Assembly (NCBI GenBank): GCA_021824565.1
Contig: JAKAKL010000098.1
Location: 1-39,381, forward strand
Length of the DNA: 39,381 nucleotides
Direction of reading: 5' to 3'
Origin: Bacteroidota bacterium
GTDB taxonomy: Bacteria > Bacteroidota > Ignavibacteria > Ignavibacteriales > Ignavibacteriaceae
Position numbers and translations under genes: made by a program. The notes beneath the pieces were generated by a model. That model was not told the origin of the DNA, ran no database searches, and was given only the letters and a program-made list of their open reading frames with translations. Below are positions 15,792-25,113 of this stretch, in pieces. Each line of letters starts with the position of its first letter. The stretch's first letter is position 1.

Positions 15792-17774
15792 TTATTTTTC
15801 AATTGCGGGGACATCTACATAAAAAGATTGCATCACTTGCTTTGTATTATTGTCCTGAATCCAGGCAACAACGGCAAGATTATTTCTGTTCATTTTATCA
15901 GTCCGCGCGCGCCATCCGGTAAATTTAACATAAGGTCTCCAGGATGGATCTGTCGTTGGATCATTAAGATACTCCGTAAGACTTTGCTGAAGTTTATTCA
16001 AATTAAATTCTTCATCGTATTTGCCGGACTTATTATTTAATTCCACTCCTTCATTAGAACCAATTAAATCACGCACTACAAAAATGTGTCTGCCTACTCC
16101 ATTGCCGCCGATATAGTTAATTGATTTTTCAACTAAGGCTAAATGCAGAGAAGCATTTTTATTTTTCTCTCCTTCAACTTTTAAATTTATCTTTATTAAG
16201 CTGTCGGACTGAGATGCCTTACCATTAATTTTAATTGAAGATCCTTTATCCATCAACTTAGCGATTATGTATTTATAAATGTTAAACCTGTTTTGAACAA
16301 GTATTCTCGGACCGCCGCCGGTTAGCTTTTCAGTGCCGTCAAAGAAAACAGTTGGGGTTCCAAAATTTCCGCCGTAATATTTATAATGCTGAAACGTCTG
16401 GGGATTAGTCATAGGGTCAGGGGCAGGAATATGAAGATGATATTCTAATATTGCCAAATCTGTTCTCGGAAAATATTCGGAAAGTGCATCAAAGGCGCCG
16501 TCGGCAGCGGCACACGGTCCGCATTCTGCGCCGGTAAATAATTCTGCAAGTACAACATTGCCGGTGCTTTTTTTCTCGTAATGACCTGGCTTGAAAGAAG
16601 TGAGATCATCTTTCTTTTTATTAATCATGGCTTGTAGTTCGCCATCGGAAATTCCTTCCTTCTTCGCAAGCGAATTTAAAGCTGAAGAAATACGTTTGTT
16701 CTCAAATGCAATGATGCCGGATATATAAGAATCAATTGCTTTTTTATTTTGGCCCAAAGTTTCATAGATGCTGCCAAGTGTATACCAAAAATCAAAGTCC
16801 CATGGATTTTCAATTTCTTCAATTGATTTTAGCTCTCTCAAAGCCGTGTCGTATTTTTTTTGTTTAGCAAATACAATCGCAAGGTTCTTTTTAAAAAGTA
16901 TTATCGTTTCGATATCTGAATTATTTTTTAACGAAGCAACCGCTTCCTTCGCCCATTTCTCCGCTTGTGAAAGTTTTACTCCCGTCTCAGCAAGAAAAAC
17001 CGCCGCAGTAGAATGAATTTTTGCTTTGTCTATAAGATCATTATCCTGGAAATACTTTTTTATTACTTCGTCTGCAACTTTTTCTTTAAGTTTGTTTTTC
17101 TCTTCCATACTGGAAGTTTCCTCAGAGACCCATTTATCAAAATTTGTTATCGCTTCGTCATTATCGCCGTTTATAATTGCAGCGGCTGCAGTTTTTATAG
17201 CGTCAATGCGTTTACCCGCAGCATCCTGATAAATGGCAAGACTTACGAGATAAGTTGGATCGGTTTCATGTCCCGTTATTGCAAGTTCCTCCAAAGCCAA
17301 GGCATCATTATATTTTCCCAAGTCATACAATACCAAAGCCCGGGTGTCCTGATACATCGAAAGATTTCTCGGGTTATTTCTCTGTGCTAATTTTATCGAT
17401 AATGCAGAATAAACATCAGCAGAATCAAGTCCAACTTTTTTCTGTGCGAGAGAGTATGCAATATCGTTGTATGGGTTCATCCTCATCTCCGGAGGATACA
17501 AATCTAAATAACGGCTAATGTATGAAAAGGCAGAATCTATTTGGTTAATATTAAGATAAGAAGAAAATATATTTTCATAAGCGTATCCCAAATAGTTACT
17601 CTGAGGATACTCTTTAATGAATTGTTTAAGAGCTTCTATCTTTTTAGGAAGTTCATTTATTGCCGCTGCGCTTTTTATTTCATTAATTTCTTTGGTTTGC
17701 GCATAACTCAAAGGCATAATAAATAATATTGAAAATAAAAATGCTGAGATTATTGAAACCCTTAAACAAGACAT
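15792..17774 (-). CDS. Exported TPR protein with C-terminal thioredoxin-like domain
   Basis: 660 residues from the ATG at 17774, chosen because AAGGAG lies just upstream and a signal peptide (MSCLRVSIIS...PLSYAQ, about 1-26) follows; longer in-frame extension upstream has no such features. Residues 35-360 are helical TPR-like repeats. Residues 405-500 are thioredoxin-like: ECGPCAAAD gives a CGPC pair at 418-421, and GTPTVFF (472-478) carries the cis-Pro at 474. The remaining C-terminus (510-660) is beta-rich, with WRPYVKFTGWRARTDKMNRNN. A periplasmic or outer-membrane thiol oxidoreductase or folding/assembly factor is inferred; the DsbD-alpha-like neighbour suggests electron supply. Confidence 0.82.
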   Translation of the reverse strand: MSCLRVSIISAFLFSILFIMPLSYAQTKEINEIKSAAAINELPKKIEALKQFIKEYPQSNYLGYAYENIFSSYLNINQIDSAFSYISRYLDLYPPEMRMNPYNDIAYSLAQKKVGLDSADVYSALSIKLAQRNNPRNLSMYQDTRALVLYDLGKYNDALALEELAITGHETDPTYLVSLAIYQDAAGKRIDAIKTAAAAIINGDNDEAITNFDKWVSEETSSMEEKNKLKEKVADEVIKKYFQDNDLIDKAKIHSTAAVFLAETGVKLSQAEKWAKEAVASLKNNSDIETIILFKKNLAIVFAKQKKYDTALRELKSIEEIENPWDFDFWYTLGSIYETLGQNKKAIDSYISGIIAFENKRISSALNSLAKKEGISDGELQAMINKKKDDLTSFKPGHYEKKSTGNVVLAELFTGAECGPCAAADGAFDALSEYFPRTDLAILEYHLHIPAPDPMTNPQTFQHYKYYGGNFGTPTVFFDGTEKLTGGGPRILVQNRFNIYKYIIAKLMDKGSSIKINGKASQSDSLIKINLKVEGEKNKNASLHLALVEKSINYIGGNGVGRHIFVVRDLIGSNEGVELNNKSGKYDEEFNLNKLQQSLTEYLNDPTTDPSWRPYVKFTGWRARTDKMNRNNLAVVAWIQDNNTKQVMQSFYVDVPAIEK

Positions 17775-17994
17775 ATTTTTCTCCTTATTGTGAAGAATTA
17801 ATTTTTTTGTGGATAAAACTAATGTTTTTTTTCTAAAGATGTTAGTAAAAATTATCCTTTTATAATATAAAATGTGCAAGTATTTTACACGGCAAATAAC
17901 TCCGAAGAAGTAATTCGCATGATATTGAGCTTTGCATATATACTTGTTATTCTTTAGGGGAATAGGTAATTTTACATTCAAAATTTTACAAGTA

Positions 17995-18981
17995 ATGAAT
18001 AACATAAGAGCAATTATACCGGTTGCAGGAATAGGCAGCAGGCTAAAACCACACACATATTCAACACCAAAAGTTTTGTTAAATGTTGGGGGAAAGCCGA
18101 TAATCGCACATATTCTTGATAGACTCCTTGAAGAAGAAATAACAAAAGCGACTTTTGTCATTGGTCATCTCGGCAGTATGGTAAAAGATTTTGTAAAGAA
18201 AAACTATCCGTCTGTCAAAGCTGATTTTGTTCAGCAAAAAGAAATGGAAGGACTTGGTCACGCTATTTATACTGCTATCCCGACTTTTGATTCGGATGAA
18301 ATTTTTATAATACTTGGCGATACCATTTTTGATGTTAAGCTGAAAGATGTTCTGAGCGGCAGAACGACTTCTCTTGGAGTTAAAGAAGTTGATGACCCCA
18401 GCAGATTTGGCGTTGCAATCATGAAGAATGGATACATTCAGAGACTTGAAGAGAAGCCGCAAACGCTTGTTTCAAAGCTCGCATTAGTCGGTCTATATTA
18501 TATTGCCAATCCGGATTCGCTCGTAAAATGTCTAAATGAATTAGTTGATAAAGATGTCCGAACAAAAGGCGAGCTTCAACTAACAGATGCTCTCCAAATG
18601 ATGATACAATCAGGCGAAAAAATTTCCACCTTCCCTGTTGAAGGCTGGTATGATTGCGGCAAGCCGGAGACTCTTTTATCAACAAACAAATTTTTGCTTG
18701 ATCAAAAAAGTGTTTGCAAAAACTATGAGAACGTAGTTATTAATCACCCGGTTTTTATTGCAGATAATGCGGAGATTTCAAACTCGGTAATCGGTCCTTA
18801 CGCAACAATAGACAAAGGCTGTAAAATTTCCGAGTGCATTATAGTAAATTCTATAATCGGAACTAATGCACAAGTTTCAAGAACTTTACTTGAAAATTCA
18901 ATCATCGGGAATAATTCTCTTATCAAAGGAAATTACAAGAGACTTAATTCCGGGGATTCATCTGAAATAGATTTTTATTAA
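17995..18981 (+). CDS. Sugar-phosphate nucleotidyltransferase with left-handed beta-helix tail
   Basis: 328 residues from the ATG at 17995; the in-frame ATG at 17932 would add 21 unlikely residues. N-terminal Rossmann-like NTP-transferase: PVAGIGSRLKPHTYSTPKVLL (10-29 region) is the nucleotide-binding loop with Arg16 and Lys26; ILGDTIFD (about 102-109) carries the metal-binding Asp. The tail from about 240 contains hexapeptide-like repeats (NAEISNSVIGPYATIDKGCKI region) of a left-handed beta helix. This fits long RmlA-like/archaeal-type glucose-1-phosphate nucleotidyltransferases or related mannose-1-phosphate enzymes; the exact sugar and nucleotide cannot be decided. It is 30 bases upstream of metK. 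Confidence 0.85.
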   Translation: MNNIRAIIPVAGIGSRLKPHTYSTPKVLLNVGGKPIIAHILDRLLEEEITKATFVIGHLGSMVKDFVKKNYPSVKADFVQQKEMEGLGHAIYTAIPTFDSDEIFIILGDTIFDVKLKDVLSGRTTSLGVKEVDDPSRFGVAIMKNGYIQRLEEKPQTLVSKLALVGLYYIANPDSLVKCLNELVDKDVRTKGELQLTDALQMMIQSGEKISTFPVEGWYDCGKPETLLSTNKFLLDQKSVCKNYENVVINHPVFIADNAEISNSVIGPYATIDKGCKISECIIVNSIIGTNAQVSRTLLENSIIGNNSLIKGNYKRLNSGDSSEIDFY

Positions 18982-19011
18982 ATTGAATTAGTCATAAAAT
19001 AGGAATAAAAA

Positions 19012-20154
19012 ATGTCTTACTTTTTCACCTCTGAATCAGTTTCCGAAGGTCATCCTGATAAAGTCAGCGATGCAATTTCTGATGGAATCTTAGATGCTAT
19101 TTATAAAACAGATCCAACCGCAAGAGTTGCTTGTGAAACTTTCGTTACAACTGGATTAGTCCTTGTTGGCGGTGAGGTTACAACCAGCGCATATATTGAA
19201 GTTCCGGATATTGTTAGACAGACAGTTAAAAATATCGGCTACACAAGTGCTGACTACAAATTTGATTCGGAATCATGTTCGGTCTTGAATGCAATTCATT
19301 CACAATCACCCGACATTGCAATGGGGGTTGACAAAGGAGGCGCCGGCGATCAAGGCTTGATGTTCGGATATGCATGCGATCAAACTCCTGAACTTATGCC
19401 TATGCCTATTATGTATGCACATAAGTTAGTAAAAAGATTAGCGGATATTAGAAAAAATAATTTGAAGCTTATGCCCTACCTCCGACCAGATTCCAAATCC
19501 CAGGTTACTATTGAATATGACGACAAAAATAATCCCGTTCGTGTTGATACAGTCGTAATTTCCACCCAGCATGACGCCGATGCTAAACAGAAAAAGATTA
19601 AAGAAGACGTTATCGAATATGTAATTAAAAAAATTATTCCTGAAAAATATTTAGATAAAAAAACAAAGTACTTTGTAAATCCCACTGGAAGATTTGAAAT
19701 AGGTGGACCTCACGGCGACAGCGGCTTGACAGGAAGAAAAATTATTGTCGATACGTACGGCGGCTGGGCGCCTCACGGCGGCGGCGCATTCTCAGGAAAA
19801 GATCCTTCCAAGGTTGATAGAAGCGCTGCTTACGCTGCAAGACACATTGCAAAAAATGTTGTCGGAGCAAAACTTGCGAAAGAATGCCTTGTCCAGGTAG
19901 CTTACGCAATTGGAGTAGCGCAACCTGTATCAATTTTTGTTGATACTAAAGGAACCGGCAAAATTTCAGATAAAGAAATTTCAAGCATGATTTCCAAAGA
20001 AGTAGACCTTACTCCTAAAGGAATTATTGAAAGACTAAATTTAAGAAGACCTATTTATCAGAAGACTTCCGCTTATGGTCACTTCGGAAGAAACGATAAA
20101 GATTTCACATGGGAACTGTTGGACCTTGTACCCGTATTTAAGAAATACGCATAA
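19012..20154 (+). CDS. metK: S-adenosylmethionine synthetase
   Basis: 380 residues, full length. Hallmarks: [13 protein letters not shown] (6-17), [13 protein letters not shown] (109-121), the [26 protein letters not shown] block and the [19 protein letters not shown] block that form the ATP/methionine site. It makes SAM from ATP and methionine in the cytosol. AGGA is 8 bases before the ATG. Gene order nucleotidyltransferase-metK-ahcY puts SAM synthesis directly beside recycling of its by-product, a common arrangement. No SAM riboswitch fits in the 30-base leader between the preceding stop and this start. Confidence 0.98.
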   Translation: MSYFFTSESVSEGHPDKVSDAISDGILDAIYKTDPTARVACETFVTTGLVLVGGEVTTSAYIEVPDIVRQTVKNIGYTSADYKFDSESCSVLNAIHSQSPDIAMGVDKGGAGDQGLMFGYACDQTPELMPMPIMYAHKLVKRLADIRKNNLKLMPYLRPDSKSQVTIEYDDKNNPVRVDTVVISTQHDADAKQKKIKEDVIEYVIKKIIPEKYLDKKTKYFVNPTGRFEIGGPHGDSGLTGRKIIVDTYGGWAPHGGGAFSGKDPSKVDRSAAYAARHIAKNVVGAKLAKECLVQVAYAIGVAQPVSIFVDTKGTGKISDKEISSMISKEVDLTPKGIIERLNLRRPIYQKTSAYGHFGRNDKDFTWELLDLVPVFKKYA

Positions 20155-20158
20155 ATAC

Positions 20159-20196
20159 AAGTTTAAGTTTAAGAGTAAGTTAAAGTTTAATGATAA
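20159..20196 (+). repeat. Short run of AAGTTTAA-like heptamers between metK and ahcY
   Basis: The 58-base gap between metK and ahcY is mostly imperfect AAGTTTA repeats. No hairpin. A similar TTTAAG-rich run on the other strand lies near 38080-38108. Confidence 0.5.
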
Positions 20197-20212
20197 AGAG
20201 AAGGAAAAATTT

Positions 20213-21541
20213 ATGAGTCAGATAGATATAAAAAATGAAGTTGGGAAATTGAAATATAAAGTAAAGGATATTTCTCTTGCAGAATGGGGACGAAAAGAAA
20301 TTAAGCTTGCTGAAGCAGAAATGCCGGGGCTTATGTCTTTAAGAAAAGAATACGGACAAAGTAAGCCTTTGAAAGACGCTCGAATAGCCGGCTGTCTGCA
20401 CATGACTATTCAAACTGCGGTTTTAATTGAAACCCTGGTAGAACTTGGAGCAGAGGTACAGTGGTCATCATGTAATATTTTTTCAACTCAGGATCATGCT
20501 GCTGCTGCAATTGCTGCTGCGGGAGTTCCTGTGTTTGCATGGAAAGGCATGAACAGTGAAGAATTCGACTGGTGCATTGAGCAAACTCTTTTCTTCGGCG
20601 ACTCAAACAAACCTTTAAATATGATTTTAGACGACGGAGGAGACCTTACAAATATGGTTCTTGATAAATATCCAGAACTCGTCTCAGGAATCCGCGGTAT
20701 TTCTGAAGAAACTACCACCGGCGTTCATCGCTTATATGAAAGAGTTGAAAAAGGCACCTTGCCGATCCCCGCAATTAATGTAAATGACTCTGTTACAAAA
20801 TCTAAATTCGATAATAAATACGGCTGCCGCGAATCTTTAGTAGATGCAATAAGAAGAGCCACCGATTTAATGATGGCAGGCAAAGTAGCAGTAGTTGCAG
20901 GTTATGGTGATGTTGGAAAAGGCTCAGCCCAGTCTTTAAGAAGTGCGGGTGTTAGAGTTATAGTAAGTGAGATCGATCCTATATGCGCTCTTCAAGCTGC
21001 TATGGATGGATATGAAGTAAAGAAAATGTCAAACGCAATTCCAAGAGCGGATATTATAGTAACTGCAACAGGCAATCGCGATATTGTTACCGGCGAGCAT
21101 TTTAAATTGATGAAGAACAATGCCGTCGTCTGCAACATCGGGCATTTTGATACCGAAATTGATATGGCATGGCTGAATAAGAATTACGGCAGCACAAAAG
21201 ACACAATAAAACCCCAAGTAGACAAGTATACAATAGACGGCAATGATATTATTGTCTTAGCCGAAGGAAGATTGGTCAACCTTGGATGCGCAACCGGTCA
21301 TCCTTCTTTTGTAATGTCCAACTCTTTTACAAATCAAACCCTCGCACAAATCGAGCTTTGGAATCATGGTGATAAATATGAAAACAAAGTTTACATGCTA
21401 CCAAAACATCTCGATGAAAAAGTCGCTAGGCTTCATCTTGAAAAAATCGGCGTTGAACTTGATACTTTATCACCGGTGCAGGCTAAATACATCGGTGTAA
21501 CTGTGCAAGGTCCGTTTAAGCCGGATTACTACCGCTATTAA
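20213..21541 (+). CDS. ahcY: Adenosylhomocysteinase
   Basis: 442 residues from the ATG at 20213, which has AAGGA 8 bases upstream. A longer frame from 20075 would overlap metK and adds a lysine-rich stretch encoded by simple repeats, so it is rejected. Family motifs: [17 protein letters not shown] (substrate site), the NAD-binding [27 protein letters not shown], and the C-terminal KPDYYRY tail whose Lys and Tyr complete the NAD site of the neighbouring subunit. It hydrolyses S-adenosylhomocysteine to adenosine and homocysteine in the cytosol. The transcript ends at the hairpin beginning 21 bases after the stop. Confidence 0.98.
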   Translation: MSQIDIKNEVGKLKYKVKDISLAEWGRKEIKLAEAEMPGLMSLRKEYGQSKPLKDARIAGCLHMTIQTAVLIETLVELGAEVQWSSCNIFSTQDHAAAAIAAAGVPVFAWKGMNSEEFDWCIEQTLFFGDSNKPLNMILDDGGDLTNMVLDKYPELVSGIRGISEETTTGVHRLYERVEKGTLPIPAINVNDSVTKSKFDNKYGCRESLVDAIRRATDLMMAGKVAVVAGYGDVGKGSAQSLRSAGVRVIVSEIDPICALQAAMDGYEVKKMSNAIPRADIIVTATGNRDIVTGEHFKLMKNNAVVCNIGHFDTEIDMAWLNKNYGSTKDTIKPQVDKYTIDGNDIIVLAEGRLVNLGCATGHPSFVMSNSFTNQTLAQIELWNHGDKYENKVYMLPKHLDEKVARLHLEKIGVELDTLSPVQAKYIGVTVQGPFKPDYYRY

Positions 21542-21561
21542 TTTGACCTTTGTAAAAAATT

Positions 21562-21592
21562 AAAAGGACTGAATTTCTTCAGTCCTTTTTTT
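21562..21592 (+). terminator. Strong rho-independent terminator, probably bidirectional
   Basis: AAAAGGACTGAA and TTCAGTCCTTTT make a perfect 12-bp stem with a TTTC loop, followed by TTT on the plus strand and by AATTTTTT on the minus strand. It ends ahcY and, on the other strand, the epimerase gene whose stop codon (21579-21581) lies inside the stem. Confidence 0.9.
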
Positions 21593-22502
21593 GTTTAAGT
21601 AAATCACGAAGGGCTTCATCCAAATCTTTAAACTCAAATTTAAAATCCATGTCAATTAATTTTTTAGGATATATCCGCTGGCTTGCCGCTGCTGCACCGG
21701 CTACTTCTCCTAAAAAGATTCTTAACGCAAATTTCGGAATTGAAAATACTGATGGACGGTGTAAGTTCTTTCCTAATATCTTTGCAAAATTTTTCATCGT
21801 AACAGGATTAGGAGAAGCCGCATTAATAGCACCTTTGATTATGTTATTGTCTAAAGCAAATAAGTAGATTCTCACTATATCATTGATATGAATCCATGGA
21901 AACCATTGTTTGCCGTTTCCAATTGATCCGCCAACAAAAAATTCGAACGGTATAAGCATTTGTTTCAACGCGCCTCCTTCATTACTTAAGACAACACCCG
22001 TTCTAATGCTTACCCGCCGAACATTATATTTTTCAACTGCTGATGCCTCTTCCTCAAGTCGTTTGCATAAAGCGGCAAGAAAATCATTCCCAGGCAAAGA
22101 CGTTTCATAAATAATTTCATCCAATTTATCTCCATAATACCCGACGGCAGAGGAAGTAATTAAAATTGCGGGCGGATTAGAGGAATTTTTTATAGCTTCT
22201 GCTAAATTCTTTGTACTTACTATTCTGCTTTCAAGAATATTTTTTTTGTATGAAGAGTTCCATCTTCTGCCGAATAAATTTGCTCCTGCCAGATGGATAA
22301 CGGCATCAGCATTGCTTAATTCATTCTGCCAGGCGGAAGGATTACTGTAATCCCACTCAATATATTTATTTGCATTTGGAATTTTTATTCTAGCAAAAGC
22401 AGAGTTCCTGGAGAACACGATTACTTCATCACCCCTTTTAATCAAGGTTTGACAAAGTTTTTTCCCAATAAGCCCGGTAGCACCGGTAATAATTATTTTC
22501 AC
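21579..22502 (-). CDS. TIGR01777-family NAD(P)-dependent epimerase-like protein
   Basis: 307 residues, the typical size. N-terminal nucleotide-binding GATGLIG (7-13), then VIHLAGANLFGRRW, SRIVSTKNLAEAI, and SSAVGYYGD, with the Tyr at the place of the SDR catalytic Tyr; PWIHINDIVRI is also typical of the family (YfcH/SDR39U1-like). Function in bacteria is largely uncharacterised. The protein end KQKKD is encoded within the ahcY terminator stem. It is convergent to ahcY and divergent from the lamin-tail gene. Confidence 0.9.
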   Translation of the reverse strand: MKIIITGATGLIGKKLCQTLIKRGDEVIVFSRNSAFARIKIPNANKYIEWDYSNPSAWQNELSNADAVIHLAGANLFGRRWNSSYKKNILESRIVSTKNLAEAIKNSSNPPAILITSSAVGYYGDKLDEIIYETSLPGNDFLAALCKRLEEEASAVEKYNVRRVSIRTGVVLSNEGGALKQMLIPFEFFVGGSIGNGKQWFPWIHINDIVRIYLFALDNNIIKGAINAASPNPVTMKNFAKILGKNLHRPSVFSIPKFALRIFLGEVAGAAAASQRIYPKKLIDMDFKFEFKDLDEALRDLLKQKKD

Positions 22503-22822
22503 TATAACATTCTTTTAAATTATTTTTAATTTAAAAAACTTTTCTAACTAAGGAAGATATTTAATGTTTCGTAGAAAAAAAATCAAATATAATTATTTAA
22601 AAAATTTTTAAATAACTCTTGCTATTCTTCAAATAATTTTTGAAATTAAGATATAAATTTTCGAGGGATAATTTGTTGAGGATAGGGGATCCTATTCCAT
22701 GTTCACTTCAATTTAATCTCTTTGTACAACGCTTGCGAGCGGGATAGTTTTATCTTGCTCAACAGGGCGCATCATGTTAAAATAATTATTTTTTATTTTT
22801 AATAATTGTTAGGAGGATTACC
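22503..22822. other. Divergent intergenic region
   Basis: 320 AT-rich bases between the epimerase (minus) and the lamin-tail protein (plus). It must hold both promoters. Small imperfect hairpins near 22686-22700 (ATAGG around GGAT) and 22730-22741 (CGCT-TGCG-AGCG) are visible. No small gene or known RNA was recognised. A strong AGGAGG precedes the plus-strand ATG. Confidence 0.5.
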
Positions 22823-24028
22823 ATGAACAAGTTGTATTTTTTCCTCGTTTCATTTTTTCTTTTAAACATTTCTATTTATTCACAACTTGCCGACCACATT
22901 GTTATTGCCGAAGTATATCCTGGCGGCGGCAACTCCGGTGCATATTATAAATACGATTATATAGTTTTATATAATCCGACATCAAGCTCCGTGGATTTAT
23001 CAACGTGGTCCATTCAATATGCAGGAGCTACTAATGATGGATCGAGGTGGCAGGTTACTAAATTAACTGGCACCATTTATTCGAAAAGTTATTTTGCAAT
23101 TCAGGAAAACGGTGATACTGCCGGAGTTAATTTACCTTTTACGCCAAATGTTGTAGATTCAACTCAGTTAGCAACTGCCGGTGGAAAGGTTGCTCTATTA
23201 AATTCACAAACAAAATTAACGGTCCAAAATCCAATCGGAAGTTCCGACGTTGTAGATTTTATAGGCTATGGCAATGCGAACGCTTATGACACCTCGCCAG
23301 CATTAAAACTCAGTAATAATTCCCAAAGTTTACGGCGCCTTGATAATGCTGGAAATGCTACATATGGCGTAAATGGTAATGGATGGGATAGTGAAAATGA
23401 TTCTTTAGATTTTATTAGGGTAAAATTAGATGGTACTAATCCACCTCTTCCAGTTGAACTTTCTTCTTTCAGCGCATCCACTATTGAAAAGAAAATTGTA
23501 CAGCTTAAATGGAATACTGAAACAGAAATAAATAACTACGGTTTTGAAGTGCAGCGTTCGAAGTATACTAACAAAGACTGGAAAACCTTAGGATTCGTAA
23601 GCGGACACGGCACCTCGAACTCTAAACAATCTTATGTTTTTGTTGACAACAATATTTTATCTTCTGGGATTTATTTTTACAGACTCAAACAAATAGATCA
23701 GGATGGAACTAATACTTATTCCAATGCGATCTTAATTAATTTCGGGTTTCCATCCAAGTATGAAGTCTTTCAAAATTATCCTAACCCGTTTAATCCGTCA
23801 ACTATAATTGAATACAACATTCCCGAAGAATGTTATGTCGATATAGACATTTTTGATTCGCAAGGCACAAAAGTTTCTGACTTAGTCACTAAAAATCATC
23901 CGGCGGGAAATTACAAGGTCTCTTTTAACGGCGGCGGTTTATCATCTGGAGTATATTTCTGCAGAATTCAAGCAAAAGGCAAAACAAAAACTTTTTCATC
24001 AACTAAGAAAATGATTCTGCTAAGATAG
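22823..24028 (+). CDS. Secreted lamin-tail-domain protein with type IX sorting domain
   Basis: 401 residues; AGGAGG 7 bases before the ATG. Signal peptide about 1-20 (ending SIYS). Residues 22-200 are a lamin-tail domain: HIVIAEVYPGGGNSGA, YDYIVLYNPTSSSVDLSTWSI, YFAIQENGD, VVDFIGYGNA. Residues about 208-305 form a fibronectin-like module starting LPVELSSFSA, common before sorting domains. YPNPFNPST at 319-327 opens the C-terminal sorting domain, which ends KMILLR. Family knowledge: such domains direct export across the outer membrane by the type IX system, and lamin-tail domains are often on secreted nucleases or surface proteins. No catalytic domain is seen here, so a binding or structural role is likely. 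Confidence 0.9.
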   Translation: MNKLYFFLVSFFLLNISIYSQLADHIVIAEVYPGGGNSGAYYKYDYIVLYNPTSSSVDLSTWSIQYAGATNDGSRWQVTKLTGTIYSKSYFAIQENGDTAGVNLPFTPNVVDSTQLATAGGKVALLNSQTKLTVQNPIGSSDVVDFIGYGNANAYDTSPALKLSNNSQSLRRLDNAGNATYGVNGNGWDSENDSLDFIRVKLDGTNPPLPVELSSFSASTIEKKIVQLKWNTETEINNYGFEVQRSKYTNKDWKTLGFVSGHGTSNSKQSYVFVDNNILSSGIYFYRLKQIDQDGTNTYSNAILINFGFPSKYEVFQNYPNPFNPSTIIEYNIPEECYVDIDIFDSQGTKVSDLVTKNHPAGNYKVSFNGGGLSSGVYFCRIQAKGKTKTFSSTKKMILLR

Positions 24029-24046
24029 AACTTAATATAAATAATA

Positions 24047-24069
24047 AAGCCTGGTTTTCAGCCAGGCTT
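24047..24069. terminator. Hairpin between lamin-tail gene and tRNA, probably bidirectional
   Basis: AAGCCTGG and CCAGGCTT pair as an 8-bp GC-rich stem. It follows the plus-strand gene by 18 bases and the minus-strand tRNA by 7 bases; on the minus strand it runs into TATTATTTATATT, on the plus strand into ATCTTTG. Confidence 0.65.
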
Positions 24070-24076
24070 ATCTTTG

Positions 24077-24149
<73 letters not shown>

Positions 24150-24226
24150 GTGTTAATTTTTTTGAGATGCAAATATACTCATTCATTTGCCGTTAGTCAA
24201 ACTAACGATTTATTAATCTTTAGTAA

Positions 24227-24496
24227 TTATCCATCAATATTATTGAAACTTGATATCATTCCGTCAATTACCTGTGACCTCGCATGGATCTCATTCAACT
24301 TCTGAATTATCTTCAAAATATTTTTTCTCCTGTCATCAATCGTTTCAGAAATGAAACCCTTTACTTCCGGCAAATTACATTGCTCCAACATACTCTCATA
24401 AAAACGAACTATCGATGCTTCTTTGCGCAGAGCTTCATTCAACATCGCGCAAGTGTTTTTGCAAGCATGCACACATTTTACTTCTGTCTGATTCAC
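24227..24496 (-). CDS. Small Cys/Glu-rich helical protein of unknown function
   Basis: 89 residues starting at a GTG (24496); the nearby ATG triplets are out of frame. Three cysteines spaced every four residues, Cys8, Cys12 and Cys16 (CVHACKNTC), would line one face of a helix; Cys40 is a fourth. Two long helices follow (about 17-40 and 46-72) rich in Glu, with an EASIVRFYESML segment that recalls half-ferritin or rubrerythrin-like bundles. That resemblance is only by eye. It begins 30 bases after the stop of the gamma subunit gene on the same strand, so it is probably the last gene of the oxidoreductase operon. It could bind a metal or cluster. Confidence 0.65.
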   Translation of the reverse strand: MNQTEVKCVHACKNTCAMLNEALRKEASIVRFYESMLEQCNLPEVKGFISETIDDRRKNILKIIQKLNEIHARSQVIDGMISSFNNIDG

Positions 24497-24525
24497 ATTA
24501 TCATCTCTTATTTATAACGCTAAAG

Positions 24526-25083
24526 CTACGCTACAACTTTTTCCTTAATTAATCTTTGACCTAACATCAACGCCTCTTCATTCAAAGGTATTAAATGATG
24601 ATGACGTTCCGGTAAAACTTTTTTTAAGGCAACTAAAATGTTCTCGATCTTAACAATCGGACGCTTAGCAAGAAAAGCCCCAACAATTATCATGTTGGCA
24701 ACTTGTTTCTTACCTAATAATTGTGCTTCTTCATTTGCAGGAATGCCTATAACTTCAATGTCTTTTCTTTTGGGAGTATTTATAATTGTTGATTCCTCGT
24801 AAATTAAAAGACCACCTTCTTTCACTTCATGCTCAAATTTATCAAGAGACGGCTGGTTCAAAACAATTGCCGAATCGAACCTTGAAATTATCGGCGAGCT
24901 TATTCTTGAAGAAGAAACTATTACGATACAATTTGCAGTTCCGCCGCGCATTTCGGGACCGTATGAAGGCATCCAGCTTATCTCTTTATTTTCGATCATT
25001 GCTGCGTAAGAAATAGTCTGTCCCATTGACAAAACTCCCTGGCCACCAAAGCCTGCAAAAATTATTTCATGTGCCTTTTCCAT
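24526..25083 (-). CDS. 2-oxoacid:ferredoxin oxidoreductase, gamma subunit
   Basis: 185 residues, normal for a separate gamma subunit. The opening HEIIFAGFGGQGVLSMGQTISYAAM and the WMPSYGPEMRGGTANCIVIVSS segment are diagnostic of the Kor/Vor/Por gamma family, which closes over the TPP/CoA site. Good AAGGA site before the ATG. It follows the beta gene after 30 bases. Substrate could be 2-oxoglutarate or branched-chain 2-oxoacids. Confidence 0.93.
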   Translation of the reverse strand: MEKAHEIIFAGFGGQGVLSMGQTISYAAMIENKEISWMPSYGPEMRGGTANCIVIVSSSRISSPIISRFDSAIVLNQPSLDKFEHEVKEGGLLIYEESTIINTPKRKDIEVIGIPANEEAQLLGKKQVANMIIVGAFLAKRPIVKIENILVALKKVLPERHHHLIPLNEEALMLGQRLIKEKVVA

Positions 25084-25113
25084 TCTTAATTCCTTTTGCT
25101 ATTATATATACAT

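Noticed and set aside
17775-18161. Longer N-terminus for the TPR/thioredoxin protein
   Set aside because: The extension overlaps the divergent nucleotidyltransferase gene, while the ATG at 17774 has AAGGAG and a signal peptide.
18982-19011. SAM riboswitch before metK
   Set aside because: Only 30 bases separate the preceding stop from metK, and the leader of the nucleotidyltransferase shows no SAM-riboswitch core by eye.
20075-20212. Longer N-terminus for ahcY
   Set aside because: It overlaps metK and is encoded by simple heptamer repeats; the ATG at 20213 has a good ribosome binding site and matches the family start.
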